The position numbers and the translations under genes are program-made. A DNA stretch of 64,000 bases from Sphingomonas quercus (lineage in GTDB: Bacteria > Pseudomonadota > Alphaproteobacteria > Sphingomonadales > Sphingomonadaceae), in the NCBI RefSeq assembly GCF_018863195.1, contig NZ_JAHKRT010000005.1, forward strand, positions 124,001 through 188,000. The letters run 5' to 3'. The notes under the pieces are model-generated. The model was given only the letters and a program-made list of their open reading frames with translations. It had not been told where the DNA came from and searched no databases. Positions within the stretch are counted from its first letter, which is position 1. Every line of letters starts with the position of its first letter. This document shows positions 19,701 through 27,503 of the stretch, one piece after another.

Positions 19701-20207
19701 CACGCGCTGTTCGAGCGGCTGCCCCCCTTGCCGCCGGCTGATCGCCCGGCGGCGGCGGCGCGCTGGCTGGAAGGCAGCGCCGGCGTCACCGATGCGGCGT
19801 TGCGCGATGGGCTGGTGAAGGATGCCTGCGCGATCCTCGCCGATCCGCGCTTCGCTGCGGTGTTCGCCGCCGACGCGCTGGCAGAGGCGCCGATCGCGGC
19901 GGTGGTCGGCGGGCGGGTGATCGCGGGCACGGTCGACCGGTTGCTGGTGACGCCGGATCGCGTCCTCATCGTCGATTTCAAGACCGGGCGGCGGGTGCCG
20001 GCCGATGCCGATACCGTGCCCGACTACCATCTCGACCAGATGGCCGCCTATGCCGCCGCTCTTGCCGCAATCTTTCCCGATCGCGCGATCGAGGCGGCGC
20101 TGCTTTATACCGCCGGGCCTCGGCTGATCACGCTCCCGGCCGCGCTGCTCGCCGCGCGAAAGCCTGGCTTGCAGGATCAGGATCAAAGCTTGGGCCTGCC
20201 CCGTTGA
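16791..20207 (+). CDS. addA: Double-strand break repair helicase-nuclease subunit AddA
   Basis: A 1138-residue UvrD-family helicase with a C-terminal RecB-type nuclease, the A subunit of the AddAB complex that processes double-strand DNA ends for RecA. Walker A is SASAGTGKTHVL (about 28-39), Walker B/DEAD-box equivalent is LVDEAQDTNADQW, and motif VI includes LLYVALTRAEERL. The nuclease core AGTVDRLLVTPD...VLIVDFKTGRR holds the D-x-K triad. The ATG at 16791 was preferred; another in-frame ATG is at 16803. trxA lies 54 bases downstream. In most alphaproteobacteria addA directly follows addB; here addB is on the other strand at 27.5-30.4 kb. Confidence 0.95.
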   Translation: MAARMKKLDLLEGAQERASDPRRLVWLSASAGTGKTHVLTARVLRLLLAGVAPETILCLTFTKAGAAEMAERIHARLAYWVRLPERELKKELFALGEDPHDPAALAFARTLFATVLDAAGGLRILTIHAFCQTLLAGFPAEAGLTPGFRPLEGREEAQLARATLAELLVAAERGGDLPLIRDVQTLSRRLGEGPAEAFLLACGRAPDAMAALGSGIEAKLRRAMEVPDGDIEASLADACADQAFDCGSLGAVAAANAAWGTPTGLGHADAIARWRALSPAERAAGLAGLHEIWAKKDGELRAVSKGQEKADPDYSGHVGRLHGACTALLALRAKAAFAAVLAAGLRAGQAYARAYAEAKRATGTVDFDDLIRATVALLRTPGMGDWVRYKLDQATDHILVDEAQDTNADQWEIVAKLAGEFFAGEGARGDGRLPLRTIFTVGDFKQAIFGFQGTDPMAFEAARRAFGAHAEQAERQFEQLSLDRSFRSTPPVLEVVDRLLDNLGAEALGLIEASPTHHSARRDQPGSVTLWRPFQSRTGEDEEGEEGWFDDAVRAYATRLARQIREWLDAPLPLRAAGRPLRPEDVLILVRRRSELAALLVARLHAEGVPVAGVDRLRLNAPLAVRDLLATIRFVLQPEDDLNLAALLVSPIVGLTQDELFRVAFGRRGSLFQALRANGGFPDAQAILDQLRETADLVTPYRFLERLLSGPIGARARLLGRLGHEAADPIEELLSAALDFETRGPASLQLFLDWFDRGEVEIKRDPSAPLDAVRVMTVHGAKGLQAPLVILADATADPDDSLARSLRWEDAPIFRPRKEERHDPFAGLLATAESREREEHWRLLYVALTRAEERLIVAGALTPGMRGAPPASSWYSAVERALDDMGVGWTDDPLWGRARHHETGTARVAAPPRRRAATPAIAEPGWLRRPAPRESQPPRPLAPSAIGQDEVADPPPGPTMRAAAERGRLLHALFERLPPLPPADRPAAAARWLEGSAGVTDAALRDGLVKDACAILADPRFAAVFAADALAEAPIAAVVGGRVIAGTVDRLLVTPDRVLIVDFKTGRRVPADADTVPDYHLDQMAAYAAALAAIFPDRAIEAALLYTAGPRLITLPAALLAARKPGLQDQDQSLGLPR

Positions 20208-20261
20208 GTGGCGCACACAAGCCCCCTACATTGCGGGCAATTCACTAGGAGCGCATTGTCC

Positions 20262-20582
20262 ATGGCCACCAAGAAGATCACCGACGCCAGCTTCCAGAGC
20301 GACGTCATTTCCGCGTCCGGCCCGGTGCTCGTCGATTTCTGGGCGGAATGGTGCGGCCCGTGCAAGATGATCGGCCCGTCGCTCGAGGAGCTGTCCGAGG
20401 AGCTGGGCGAACAGGTGACGATCGCCAAGCTCAACATCGACGACAATCCCGATGCGCCGGCGCGCTACGGCGTGCGCGGCATCCCGACGATGATCCTGTT
20501 CAAGGACGGCGAGCCCGCCGCGACCAAGGTCGGCGCCGCCCCGAAGAGCCAGATCAAGGGCTGGCTCGAGGGTTCCCTGTAA
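20262..20582 (+). CDS. trxA: Thioredoxin 1
   Basis: A 106-residue cytosolic disulfide reductase with the WCGPCK active site (Cys31, Cys34) and the cis-proline loop GIPTMILF. It supplies reducing power to ribonucleotide reductase, methionine sulfoxide reductase and peroxiredoxins. The ATG at 20262 has an AGGAG site 10 bases upstream. It follows addA in the order conserved in alphaproteobacteria and is closed by a strong hairpin. Confidence 0.97.
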   Translation: MATKKITDASFQSDVISASGPVLVDFWAEWCGPCKMIGPSLEELSEELGEQVTIAKLNIDDNPDAPARYGVRGIPTMILFKDGEPAATKVGAAPKSQIKGWLEGSL

Positions 20583-20669
20583 GGGCGAAGCCGGCGAGGT
20601 GTTGAATTCGTTACGGACGCGGCGTATGAAGGCTGCGTGAGGTAGTTATCGTTTGATCACCACTTTCAG

Positions 20670-20697
20670 GGCCCCGGTTGTGTCAGCAGCCGGGGCC
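20670..20697 (+). terminator. Rho-independent-type hairpin after trxA
   Basis: GGCCCCGG pairs perfectly with CCGGGGCC around a 12-base loop, followed by TAGTTCGTTT. It lies 88 bases after the trxA stop and probably ends the addA-trxA transcript. Confidence 0.75.
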
Positions 20698-20741
20698 TAG
20701 TTCGTTTGGGGACGGAATGTCAGTTCCGCCCCCTCCCGCCG

Positions 20742-20852
20742 CTACTTCGAGCGGGCCACCTCGATGATTTTCAACACCAAGGTAGCGAATGCTACGATCA
20801 GCGTGAGAATGCCGATCGTAGCGTCGATGAGGCTAGATATCGTTTTACTCAC
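20742..20852 (-). CDS. Possible small hydrophobic peptide
   Basis: A 36-residue frame ending in a single hydrophobic helix (IGILTLIVAFATLVLKIIEV) with a basic tail. It looks like a small membrane protein or type I toxin-like peptide, although no family can be claimed. A perfect ribosome site AAGGAGGTGA overlaps the only canonical start, a GTG at 20852, leaving no normal spacing; downstream candidates at the proper distance are ACG or ATA. The coding assignment is therefore doubtful. It opposes the trxA terminator region and is divergent from the PepSY gene. Confidence 0.35.
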   Translation of the reverse strand: MSKTISSLIDATIGILTLIVAFATLVLKIIEVARSK

Positions 20853-21022
20853 CTCCTTCTGACGGATGATTGCCGCTCTGCTGTCAGGCAGAGCCGCCCC
20901 GCCGAGCAGGGGTGTGGCACAATCGAGCGGGCTGAAGAGACTGGGCCGTCGGGCAGTCTGCCGGAACGGCTTTCCCTGCCCGCCCGTTGATTCTTCGACG
21001 TGAACGACATCGGAGGACATCG

Positions 21023-21289
21023 ATGAACCGCGCAGCAATTGCCATGCTCGGCCTTATCGGGATCGCCGCCGCAGCGCCGGCGCTGGCCGATCGCGGGCCC
21101 AGCCAGGGAGAGGCGCAGGCGATCGCCGCCAGCCTCACCGCGGCCGGCTTCAAAAGCTGGAACAAGATCCAGTATGACGAGGACGGCCAGATCTGGAAGG
21201 TCGACGACGCCCGCGCCATCGACGGCAAGACCTATGACCTGCAGCTCAGCCCCAAGGACTATGGCATCGTGAAGAAGGACGGCGACTGA
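21023..21289 (+). CDS. PepSY-domain periplasmic protein
   Basis: An 88-residue exported protein with a signal peptide (residues 1-22, ending APALA) and one small PepSY-like domain: a helix (QGEAQAIAASLTAAGF) followed by beta strands (KIQYDEDGQIWKVDDARAIDGKTYDLQLS). PepSY proteins are thought to modulate proteases or bind cofactors in the periplasm; the partner is unknown. A CGGAGGA ribosome site precedes the ATG at 21023. It converges on the inositol-phosphatase-like gene only 7 bases away. Confidence 0.8.
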   Translation: MNRAAIAMLGLIGIAAAAPALADRGPSQGEAQAIAASLTAAGFKSWNKIQYDEDGQIWKVDDARAIDGKTYDLQLSPKDYGIVKKDGD

Positions 21290-21296
21290 GCACGGC

Positions 21297-22091
21297 TCAG
21301 CGCACGAGGATCTCGGCGGCCCTCTCCCACATTTCCGGGGAGGCCGCGCCGAGCAGGCCCGGGCCCGGCCGGTCGATGCGATAATCCGAGCCGTCCAGTC
21401 GGGCGAGCCTTCCGCCCGCCTCTTCCAGGAACAGCCCGCCGGGCGCGTGATCCCACGGGTTGGCCCGTTCGAACAGGGCGACGTCGTTCTGGCCAAGCGC
21501 AAGGCGGGGATATTGCTCGCCCGCGCAGCGCGGAATGGCGACAAGGTTCAGCCGGCCCTCGGCGCGGCGCACGAGGTTCGCCCGCTTCTCTTCGGACAGG
21601 AAATGCAGCGCGATGGCTGCCAGCGGCAGCGTTTCGCCAGTGCTGCGCGCGCTGATCCGCTCGCCGTCGACGAAAGCGCCCTGCCCTCGCGCCGCGTGGC
21701 ACAGCCGGCCGGTGACGGGATCGAGGATCCAGCCAGCCTCGACCAGCCCGTCCACGGCGAGTGCGATCATCACCGCGAACGGCGTCTTGCCCTCCGCGAA
21801 ATTATTGGTGCCGTCGACCGGATCGACGATCCAGATCGCGCCGCTCCCCAGCCCCTCCAGCAAGGCCGGATCGGCGGCGGTCGCTTCCTCGCCGAGCACG
21901 CGGGTGCCGGACAGGATGGCCACCAGCCCTTCCGACAGCCGCGCCTCGCTTTCGCGATCGGCGATCGTGACGAAGTCGCCGGGCGTCTTCTCCTCCATCT
22001 CGTCGGCGGCGAGCGCGCGAAAGCGCGGCAGGATCACGTCGCGCGCCGTCTCGCGCATCAGCGCCGCCACCGGCTCGTACAGGCGATGCAT
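21297..22091 (-). CDS. Inositol monophosphatase family phosphatase
   Basis: A 264-residue Mg-dependent phosphatase of the FIG superfamily. Motifs in order: GDFVTIADRESE (metal and lithium-sensitive loop), LGEEATA with the metal-binding Glu pair, WIVDPVDGTNNFAEG (the DPxDGTxNF signature) and DHAPGGLFLEEAGG near the C-terminus. Members act on inositol-1-phosphate, histidinol phosphate or PAP; the last step of histidine synthesis (HisN) is a real alternative. The ATG at 22091 follows the argJ stop by 4 bases, so it is cotranscribed with argJ, which makes an amino-acid biosynthesis role slightly more likely. Confidence 0.88.
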   Translation of the reverse strand: MHRLYEPVAALMRETARDVILPRFRALAADEMEEKTPGDFVTIADRESEARLSEGLVAILSGTRVLGEEATAADPALLEGLGSGAIWIVDPVDGTNNFAEGKTPFAVMIALAVDGLVEAGWILDPVTGRLCHAARGQGAFVDGERISARSTGETLPLAAIALHFLSEEKRANLVRRAEGRLNLVAIPRCAGEQYPRLALGQNDVALFERANPWDHAPGGLFLEEAGGRLARLDGSDYRIDRPGPGLLGAASPEMWERAAEILVR

Positions 22092-22095
22092 GCGC

Positions 22096-23322
22096 TCAGC
22101 TCCGATAGTCGGCGTTGATCGAGATATAGCCGTGGGTGAGATCACAGGTCCAAACCGTGGCGCGACCATCGCCGAGGCCGAGATCGACGCCGATCTCGAT
22201 ATCCTGCCCCTTGAGATGGGCAGCGACCGGCGCCTCGTCATAGCCGGCGACTGCCAGCCCGCCCTCGGCGACCTGGGTAGCGCCGAAGCGGATGGCGAGC
22301 TTGTCGCGCTCCGCGGGCTCGCCGGCCTTGCCGACGGCCATCACGACGCGGCCCCAATTGGCGTCCTCGCCGGCGATCGCCGTCTTCACCAGCGGCGAAT
22401 TGGCAATGCTGAGGCCGATGCGGCGCGCGCTCTCGTCGCTTTCCGCGCCGGTGACGCTGATCTCGATGAACTTCGATGCTCCCTCCCCGTCGCGGACGAC
22501 GAGATGGGCAAGTTGCAGGCAGAGATCGGTCAGCGCTGCCTCGAAGGCGTCCGCGCCGTCATCGTCCATCGAGGCGAGGCGCGAGCCCACGCCGGTGGCG
22601 AAGGCGAGCACGGTGTCGGAGGTAGAGGTGTCGCCGTCGACGGTGATCGCCGAAAAGCTCTTCGCATTGGCGCGTTCCAGCATCGCCTGCAGCAGGGCCG
22701 GCTCGATCGCGGCATCGGTGAAGACGAAGCCGAGCATCGTCGCCATATCCGGCGCGATCATCCCCGAGCCCTTGATGACGCCGGTCAGGCTGACCATGCG
22801 CCCCCCCACCACGGCGCGGGTGACGGCGCCCTTGGCAAAGGTATCGGTGGTCGAGATGGCGTCGGCCATGTCGCGCCAGCCCGCCTCGGGCGCATCGAGC
22901 GCTGCGTCGATGCCGGCCTCGGCCTTGTCGATTGGCAGCGGCACGCCGATCACGCCGGTCGAGGCGACGAACACGTCCGAGGGCTCGCAGCCCAGCCGTC
23001 CGGCGACGCGGGCGGCAATCGCCTCCACGGCAGCGCGGCCGCGATTGCCGGTGAAGGCGTTGGAATTGCCGGCATTGACGACCAGTGCCCGCGCCCGGCC
23101 GAGCGGCAGGGCAGCGCGGCACCATTCCACCTCCGGCGAAGGGCAGCGCGAGCGGGTGGTGACCCCGGCCACCGCCGTGCCTTCCGGCACGGTGACGAGG
23201 GTCAGGTCGCAGCGGTCCCACGTCTTGTAGTGCGCACGCGCGACGGCGATGCGGACGCCGGCAACGGCAGGGATTTCCGGGAAGGGCGTGGCGAGGGGCG
23301 AGCGTTCCATGGTGCGGTCCAT
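22096..23322 (-). CDS. argJ: Bifunctional ornithine acetyltransferase / N-acetylglutamate synthase
   Basis: A 408-residue N-terminal nucleophile enzyme of the arginine pathway. It recycles the acetyl group from N-acetylornithine to glutamate, and in bifunctional members also uses acetyl-CoA. The self-cleavage site is clear in GVIKGSGMIAPDMATMLGF: cleavage before Thr of ATM creates the alpha and beta chains, with Thr as nucleophile. Two in-frame ATGs exist (23322 and 23310); the first is used here but neither has a strong ribosome site. It is divergent from secA and leads the argJ-phosphatase pair. Confidence 0.95.
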   Translation of the reverse strand: MDRTMERSPLATPFPEIPAVAGVRIAVARAHYKTWDRCDLTLVTVPEGTAVAGVTTRSRCPSPEVEWCRAALPLGRARALVVNAGNSNAFTGNRGRAAVEAIAARVAGRLGCEPSDVFVASTGVIGVPLPIDKAEAGIDAALDAPEAGWRDMADAISTTDTFAKGAVTRAVVGGRMVSLTGVIKGSGMIAPDMATMLGFVFTDAAIEPALLQAMLERANAKSFSAITVDGDTSTSDTVLAFATGVGSRLASMDDDGADAFEAALTDLCLQLAHLVVRDGEGASKFIEISVTGAESDESARRIGLSIANSPLVKTAIAGEDANWGRVVMAVGKAGEPAERDKLAIRFGATQVAEGGLAVAGYDEAPVAAHLKGQDIEIGVDLGLGDGRATVWTCDLTHGYISINADYRS

Positions 23323-23443
23323 AGTCGAGCGGCGGGTCCGACGGAATGCCGTTTGATCGCCGACATCCTGAACATGACGGCGCGGGTGAGGCGGCGAGCG
23401 CGCGCTTTTCGCGCCCGGGGGTGCGCCGGGTAACCACAGGTAT

Positions 23444-23472
23444 TTGACTACACCCGGTCCCGCTCCTATCTC
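23444..23472 (+). promoter_or_regulatory. Candidate sigma70-type promoter of secA
   Basis: TTGACT and TATCTC are spaced by 17 bases, 67 bases upstream of the secA ATG. The hexamers match the vegetative consensus at five and four of six positions, which is notable in this GC-rich background. Confidence 0.5.
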
Positions 23473-23538
23473 CCGCCGGTCCGATTTAGGGGATTCCCGG
23501 GCCGCTTCCGCGTGCCCGCAGCATTGACGGGAAATTGC

Positions 23539-26280
23539 ATGTTCGGCGGCATTGCCAAGGCCATATTCGGTTCGTCCAACGATCGCTACGTCAAGTCGCT
23601 GCAGCCGGTCGTCAACCGAATCAACGGCTTCGAGCCGACCATCTCGGCGATGTCCGATGAGGAGCTGGCGAACCAGACCGTGCTTTTCCGCCAGCGTCTC
23701 GACGCCGGCGAAACGCTCGACCAGATCCTGCCCGAGGCGTTCGCCACGGTGCGCGAGGCGGCCCGGCGCGTGCTCGGCCAGCGCCATTACGACGTGCAGC
23801 TGATCGGCGGCATCGTGCTTCATCGCGGCGAGATCGCCGAGATGCGCACCGGCGAGGGCAAGACGCTGGTGGCGACGCTCGCCACCTATCTCAATGCGCT
23901 GCCCGGCAAGGGCGTGCACGTCGTCACCGTCAACGATTACCTCGCCAGCCGCGATGCCGAGTGGATGGGCCGCGTTTATCGCTTCCTCGGCCTGACGGTG
24001 GGCACGATCGTACCCAACCTCACCGACCAGCAGCGCCGCGACGCCTATAACGCCGACATCACCTATGCGACCAACAACGAGCTCGGCTTCGACTATCTGC
24101 GCGACAACATGAAATATGACCGCGCGCAGATGGTGCAGCGGCCGTTCAACCACGCCATCGTCGACGAGGTCGATTCGATCCTGATCGACGAGGCGCGCAC
24201 GCCGCTGATCATCTCCGGCCCGACCGACGACAAATCCGAGCTGTACATGGCCATCGACCTGGTCGTGAAGGACATGACGCCGGCTGATTACGAGATCGAC
24301 GAGAAGCAGAAGTCCGTCGTGCTGACCGAGGACGGCACCGAGCGGCTCGAGCGCGCGCTGGAGGCCGCCGGGCTGATCGAGGGCGGCAACCTCTATGATT
24401 ACGAGAACACGCAGGTCGTGCATCACGTCAACCAGGCGCTGCGCGCCAACGTGATCTTCAAGCGCGACGTCGATTACCTCGTGAAGGACGGCAAGGTCGT
24501 CATCATCGACGAGTTCACCGGCCGCATGATGGACGGTCGCCGCTGGTCCGACGGCCTGCATCAGGCTGTCGAGGCGAAGGAAGGCGTGAATATCGAGCCG
24601 GAGAACCAGACGCTCGCCTCGATCACCTTCCAGAATTATTTCCGCATGTACCCGAAGCTGTCCGGCATGACCGGCACCGCCGCCACCGAGGCGGCCGAGT
24701 TCTTCGACATCTACAAGATGAACGTGGTCACCATCCCGACCAACGTGCCGGTGCGCCGCATCGACGAGGTCGACGAGTTCTACAAGAGCCTGCACGACAA
24801 GTTCGCCGCGATCACCGTGGCGATCAAGGAGAAGCAGGCGAGCGGCCAGCCGATCCTGGTCGGCACGGTGTCGATCGAGAAATCGGAGATGCTCAGCGAA
24901 TTCCTGCAGAAGGAGGGCGTCACCCACAAGGTGCTGAATGCCCGCTATCACGAGCAGGAAGCCCATATCGTGGCGCAGGCCGGCCGGCTGCGCGCGGTGA
25001 CGATCGCGACCAACATGGCCGGTCGCGGCACCGACATCCAGCTCGGCGGCAACCTTGAATTCCGCATGCTGGACGAGCATCCCGAGCTTGAGGCCGGCAC
25101 CCCGGAATATGAGGCGCAGGCCGAGAAGATCCGCGCCGAGATCGCGGTGGAGAAGGAGCAGGTGCTCGCCGCCGGCGGCCTGTTCGTGCTCGGCACCGAG
25201 CGGCACGAGAGCCGCCGCATCGACAATCAGCTGCGCGGCCGCTCCGGTCGTCAGGGCGACCCGGGCCTGAGCCGCTTCTATCTTTCGCTGGACGACGATC
25301 TGCTGCGCATCTTCGGGCCGCAGACGATGTTCTCGAAAATGGTCAATTCCAACCTTCAGGAAGGTGAGGCGATCGTCTCGCCGTGGATCGCCAAGGCGAT
25401 CCAGACCGCCCAGAAGAAGGTCGAGGCGCGCAACTACGACATCCGCAAGCAGGTCGTCGAATATGACGACGTGATGAATGACCAGCGCAAGGTGATCTAC
25501 GAGCAGCGCGCCGACATCATGGATGCCGAGACGGTGGACGATGTCGTCGCCGAGATGCGCGGCGAGACGGTGTCCGGGCTGGTCGGGGATGCCTGCCCTG
25601 TCGGCTCCTACCCCGAGCAGTGGAACGTCGCCGGCCTCAAGGAGCGGGTACAGGCGGTGTTCGGCTTCGATCCGCCGATCGAGGACTGGCTGAACGAGGA
25701 AGCCGTCGATCCGGAGATGCTGGCGACGCGCATCCAGGCTCAGGCCGACGCCGAGATCGCCGCCAAGGCCGCCGAACTGTCGCCGGAAAGCTGGATCCAG
25801 GTGGAGAAGAGCATTCTTCTCCAATCGCTCGACCATCACTGGAAGGAGCATCTGGCGACGCTCGACGCCGTGCGGCAGGTGATCCACCTGCGCCAATATG
25901 CCCAGAAGACGCCGATCAACGAATATAAGCAGGAGGCGTTCGTGCTGTTCGAGCGCATGCTGCACGCGCTGCGCGAGGATGTGACGCGGACGATCGCGCT
26001 GGCCCAGTTCGGCTATACCCCGCCGCCGCTGCCGGAAATGCCGGACTTCATCACCAGCCACACCGATCCCTTCCTCGGCCAGGACGACACGTTCGACCGG
26101 GATGCCGGCTCGCTCGGCCTGATCACCACGCGCGTGCCGCAATTCGCGATGCCGCAGCCGAGCATGCCGGACGAGCTGGGCGAGGATCCGGCGCAGTGGG
26201 AAGGCCGCGTCGGCCGCAATTCTCCCTGCCCATGCGGCTCGGGCGAGAAGTTCAAGCATTGCCACGGTCGGGTGGCCTGA
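23539..26280 (+). CDS. secA: Protein translocase motor ATPase SecA
   Basis: A 913-residue SecA, full length. It drives preproteins through SecYEG at the inner membrane. Walker A is [10 protein letters not shown] (GEGKT at 105-109), the DEAD-like box is [14 protein letters not shown], and the second nucleotide domain has [14 protein letters not shown]. The C-terminal zinc finger [14 protein letters not shown] (Cys897, Cys899, Cys908, His909) binds SecB and lipids. The ATG at 23539 starts at the family N-terminus [11 protein letters not shown]. Its stop lies at the start of the following SDR frame. Confidence 0.98.
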   Translation: MFGGIAKAIFGSSNDRYVKSLQPVVNRINGFEPTISAMSDEELANQTVLFRQRLDAGETLDQILPEAFATVREAARRVLGQRHYDVQLIGGIVLHRGEIAEMRTGEGKTLVATLATYLNALPGKGVHVVTVNDYLASRDAEWMGRVYRFLGLTVGTIVPNLTDQQRRDAYNADITYATNNELGFDYLRDNMKYDRAQMVQRPFNHAIVDEVDSILIDEARTPLIISGPTDDKSELYMAIDLVVKDMTPADYEIDEKQKSVVLTEDGTERLERALEAAGLIEGGNLYDYENTQVVHHVNQALRANVIFKRDVDYLVKDGKVVIIDEFTGRMMDGRRWSDGLHQAVEAKEGVNIEPENQTLASITFQNYFRMYPKLSGMTGTAATEAAEFFDIYKMNVVTIPTNVPVRRIDEVDEFYKSLHDKFAAITVAIKEKQASGQPILVGTVSIEKSEMLSEFLQKEGVTHKVLNARYHEQEAHIVAQAGRLRAVTIATNMAGRGTDIQLGGNLEFRMLDEHPELEAGTPEYEAQAEKIRAEIAVEKEQVLAAGGLFVLGTERHESRRIDNQLRGRSGRQGDPGLSRFYLSLDDDLLRIFGPQTMFSKMVNSNLQEGEAIVSPWIAKAIQTAQKKVEARNYDIRKQVVEYDDVMNDQRKVIYEQRADIMDAETVDDVVAEMRGETVSGLVGDACPVGSYPEQWNVAGLKERVQAVFGFDPPIEDWLNEEAVDPEMLATRIQAQADAEIAAKAAELSPESWIQVEKSILLQSLDHHWKEHLATLDAVRQVIHLRQYAQKTPINEYKQEAFVLFERMLHALREDVTRTIALAQFGYTPPPLPEMPDFITSHTDPFLGQDDTFDRDAGSLGLITTRVPQFAMPQPSMPDELGEDPAQWEGRVGRNSPCPCGSGEKFKHCHGRVA

Positions 26281-27011
26281 TCTTCGACCTGACGGGCAAG
26301 GTTGCGCTCGTCACCGGATCGGGCGGCGGGCTGGGGCTCGAGATCGCGCGCGGGCTGGCGCAAGCGGGCGCATTGGTGGCGCTGCACGGCCGCGATGCCG
26401 CGCGGCTCGCGGCGGTGGGCGAGGCCCGCTTCGAGACTTGCGTCGCCGACCTGGCCGACGAGGCCGCGACCGGGGCCGCCGTCGCGGCGCTGGCGGCGCG
26501 GCACGGGCGCATCGACATCCTCGTCAACAATGCCGGCGGGCGCGATCGCCGCCCGGTGGAGGCGCTGGACCGCGCGGCGGTGCGCGCGCTCATCGAAATC
26601 GACCTGATCGCCCCCTTCGATCTGGTCCGGCACGTGCTGCCGCACATGCCGGCGGGCGGGCGGATCATCAACGTCACCTCCATCGCCGGCCCGATCGCGC
26701 GCGGCGGCGACGCGGCCTATACGGCGGCCAAGGGCGGGCTGGACGCGCTGACCCGCGCGCTGGCGGCCGAGCTTGGCCCGCGCGGCATCACCGTCAACGC
26801 CATCGCGCCGGGCTTCTTCGCGACCGACGCCAATCGCGAGATGGTCGAGGATGCCGAGGTGACAGCGCACCTCGCGCGACGCACGTCACTGGGCCGCTGG
26901 GGGGAGCCGGCGGAAATCGCGGGCGCGGCGGTGTTCCTCGCCTCGCCTGCCGCCGCCTATGTCACCGGCCAGACGATCGCGGTCGACGGCGGCTATCTCG
27001 CGCATTTCTAA
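26277..27011 (+). CDS. Classical short-chain dehydrogenase/reductase
   Basis: A 244-residue Rossmann-fold oxidoreductase. The cofactor turn TGSGGGLG, the NNAG structural motif and the catalytic Ser with YTAAK are all present, and the C-terminus ends with the family segment [11 protein letters not shown]. Homologues of this type begin [14 protein letters not shown], so the start should lie near 26277, where only CTG is available overlapping the secA stop (CTGA). In-frame GTG 26196 and ATG 26232 lie inside the secA zinc-finger region and would add about 15-27 Arg-rich residues. The substrate is unknown; gluconate, 3-oxoacyl or sugar reductases share this pattern. Confidence 0.85.
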   Translation: MIFDLTGKVALVTGSGGGLGLEIARGLAQAGALVALHGRDAARLAAVGEARFETCVADLADEAATGAAVAALAARHGRIDILVNNAGGRDRRPVEALDRAAVRALIEIDLIAPFDLVRHVLPHMPAGGRIINVTSIAGPIARGGDAAYTAAKGGLDALTRALAAELGPRGITVNAIAPGFFATDANREMVEDAEVTAHLARRTSLGRWGEPAEIAGAAVFLASPAAAYVTGQTIAVDGGYLAHF

Positions 27012-27023
27012 AGGCAACCAGCC

Positions 27024-27112
27024 GCCACCCCGGACTTGTTCCGGGGTCCACCTCTCCTCTTGACATCGCAGCTTGTGGCTAGATGGATGCCGGATCAAGT
27101 CCGGCATGACGG
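27024..27112. repeat. Paired-hairpin intergenic repeat, copy 3
   Basis: ACCCCGG...CCGGGGT (27027-27047) and ATGCCGGA...TCCGGCAT (27087-27108) with ACTTGTT and TCAAG loops. Stem bases differ from copy 2 in a compensated way (CCCGG for CCTGA), which argues that the hairpins themselves are under selection. Confidence 0.8.
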
Positions 27113-27168
27113 GGGTAACTCACAAGCGACGATGACTGCTTTGGGGTGGGTAGCTACCCGCCGGTCCA

Positions 27169-27453
27169 CTATACTCCTTGGCCCCAGATACCGAGCCACA
27201 AGAAGGTGGCAATAAACGCTAGCGCAGACGAACCCACAATGACGCTTCCCGGCAGGGGCTGCCGTCTCGCTTGGCGAGCGAGGATCAACGTTAAGCCAAT
27301 CATGAAAGATGGGATCCCCAGGAGCGGTAGGCTATCGTAATTAAATCCGAAGCCATCAGAGAAAAATCCAAATCGCCAAAATAAAGATGCCGCGAGCACA
27401 AGCTGTGCTAGCCAGAACATGCATCGCAATGTTGTTAATATGTGAGTTTTCAT
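27169..27453 (-). CDS. Small three-helix membrane protein, unknown
   Basis: A 94-residue hydrophobic protein with three likely transmembrane helices (about 7-27, 43-60 and 71-90) and no recognised family. Base composition is clearly more AT-rich than the neighbouring genes, with codons such as ATT, AAT and TTT that are rare elsewhere in the window. It stands alone between a paired-hairpin repeat and addB. A ribosome site is weak. Foreign origin or decay is possible; function cannot be given. Confidence 0.55.
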   Translation of the reverse strand: MKTHILTTLRCMFWLAQLVLAASLFWRFGFFSDGFGFNYDSLPLLGIPSFMIGLTLILARQARRQPLPGSVIVGSSALAFIATFLWLGIWGQGV

Positions 27454-27503
27454 GCCACGAGCCTAACGAAGCCCGTTTATATCCGCAACTGCCGACAGCC
27501 GCC

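Noticed and set aside
16026-20216. A minus-strand open frame of almost 1400 codons across addA
   Set aside because: Only its last 225 codons (hemerythrin protein) are real; the rest is the shadow of addA in GC-rich DNA, rich in Arg, Gly and Pro with no family motif.
22096-26265. A minus-strand open frame of almost 1390 codons across secA and argJ
   Set aside because: Only the argJ part carries motifs; the stretch opposite secA is His/Asp/Val-rich shadow sequence.
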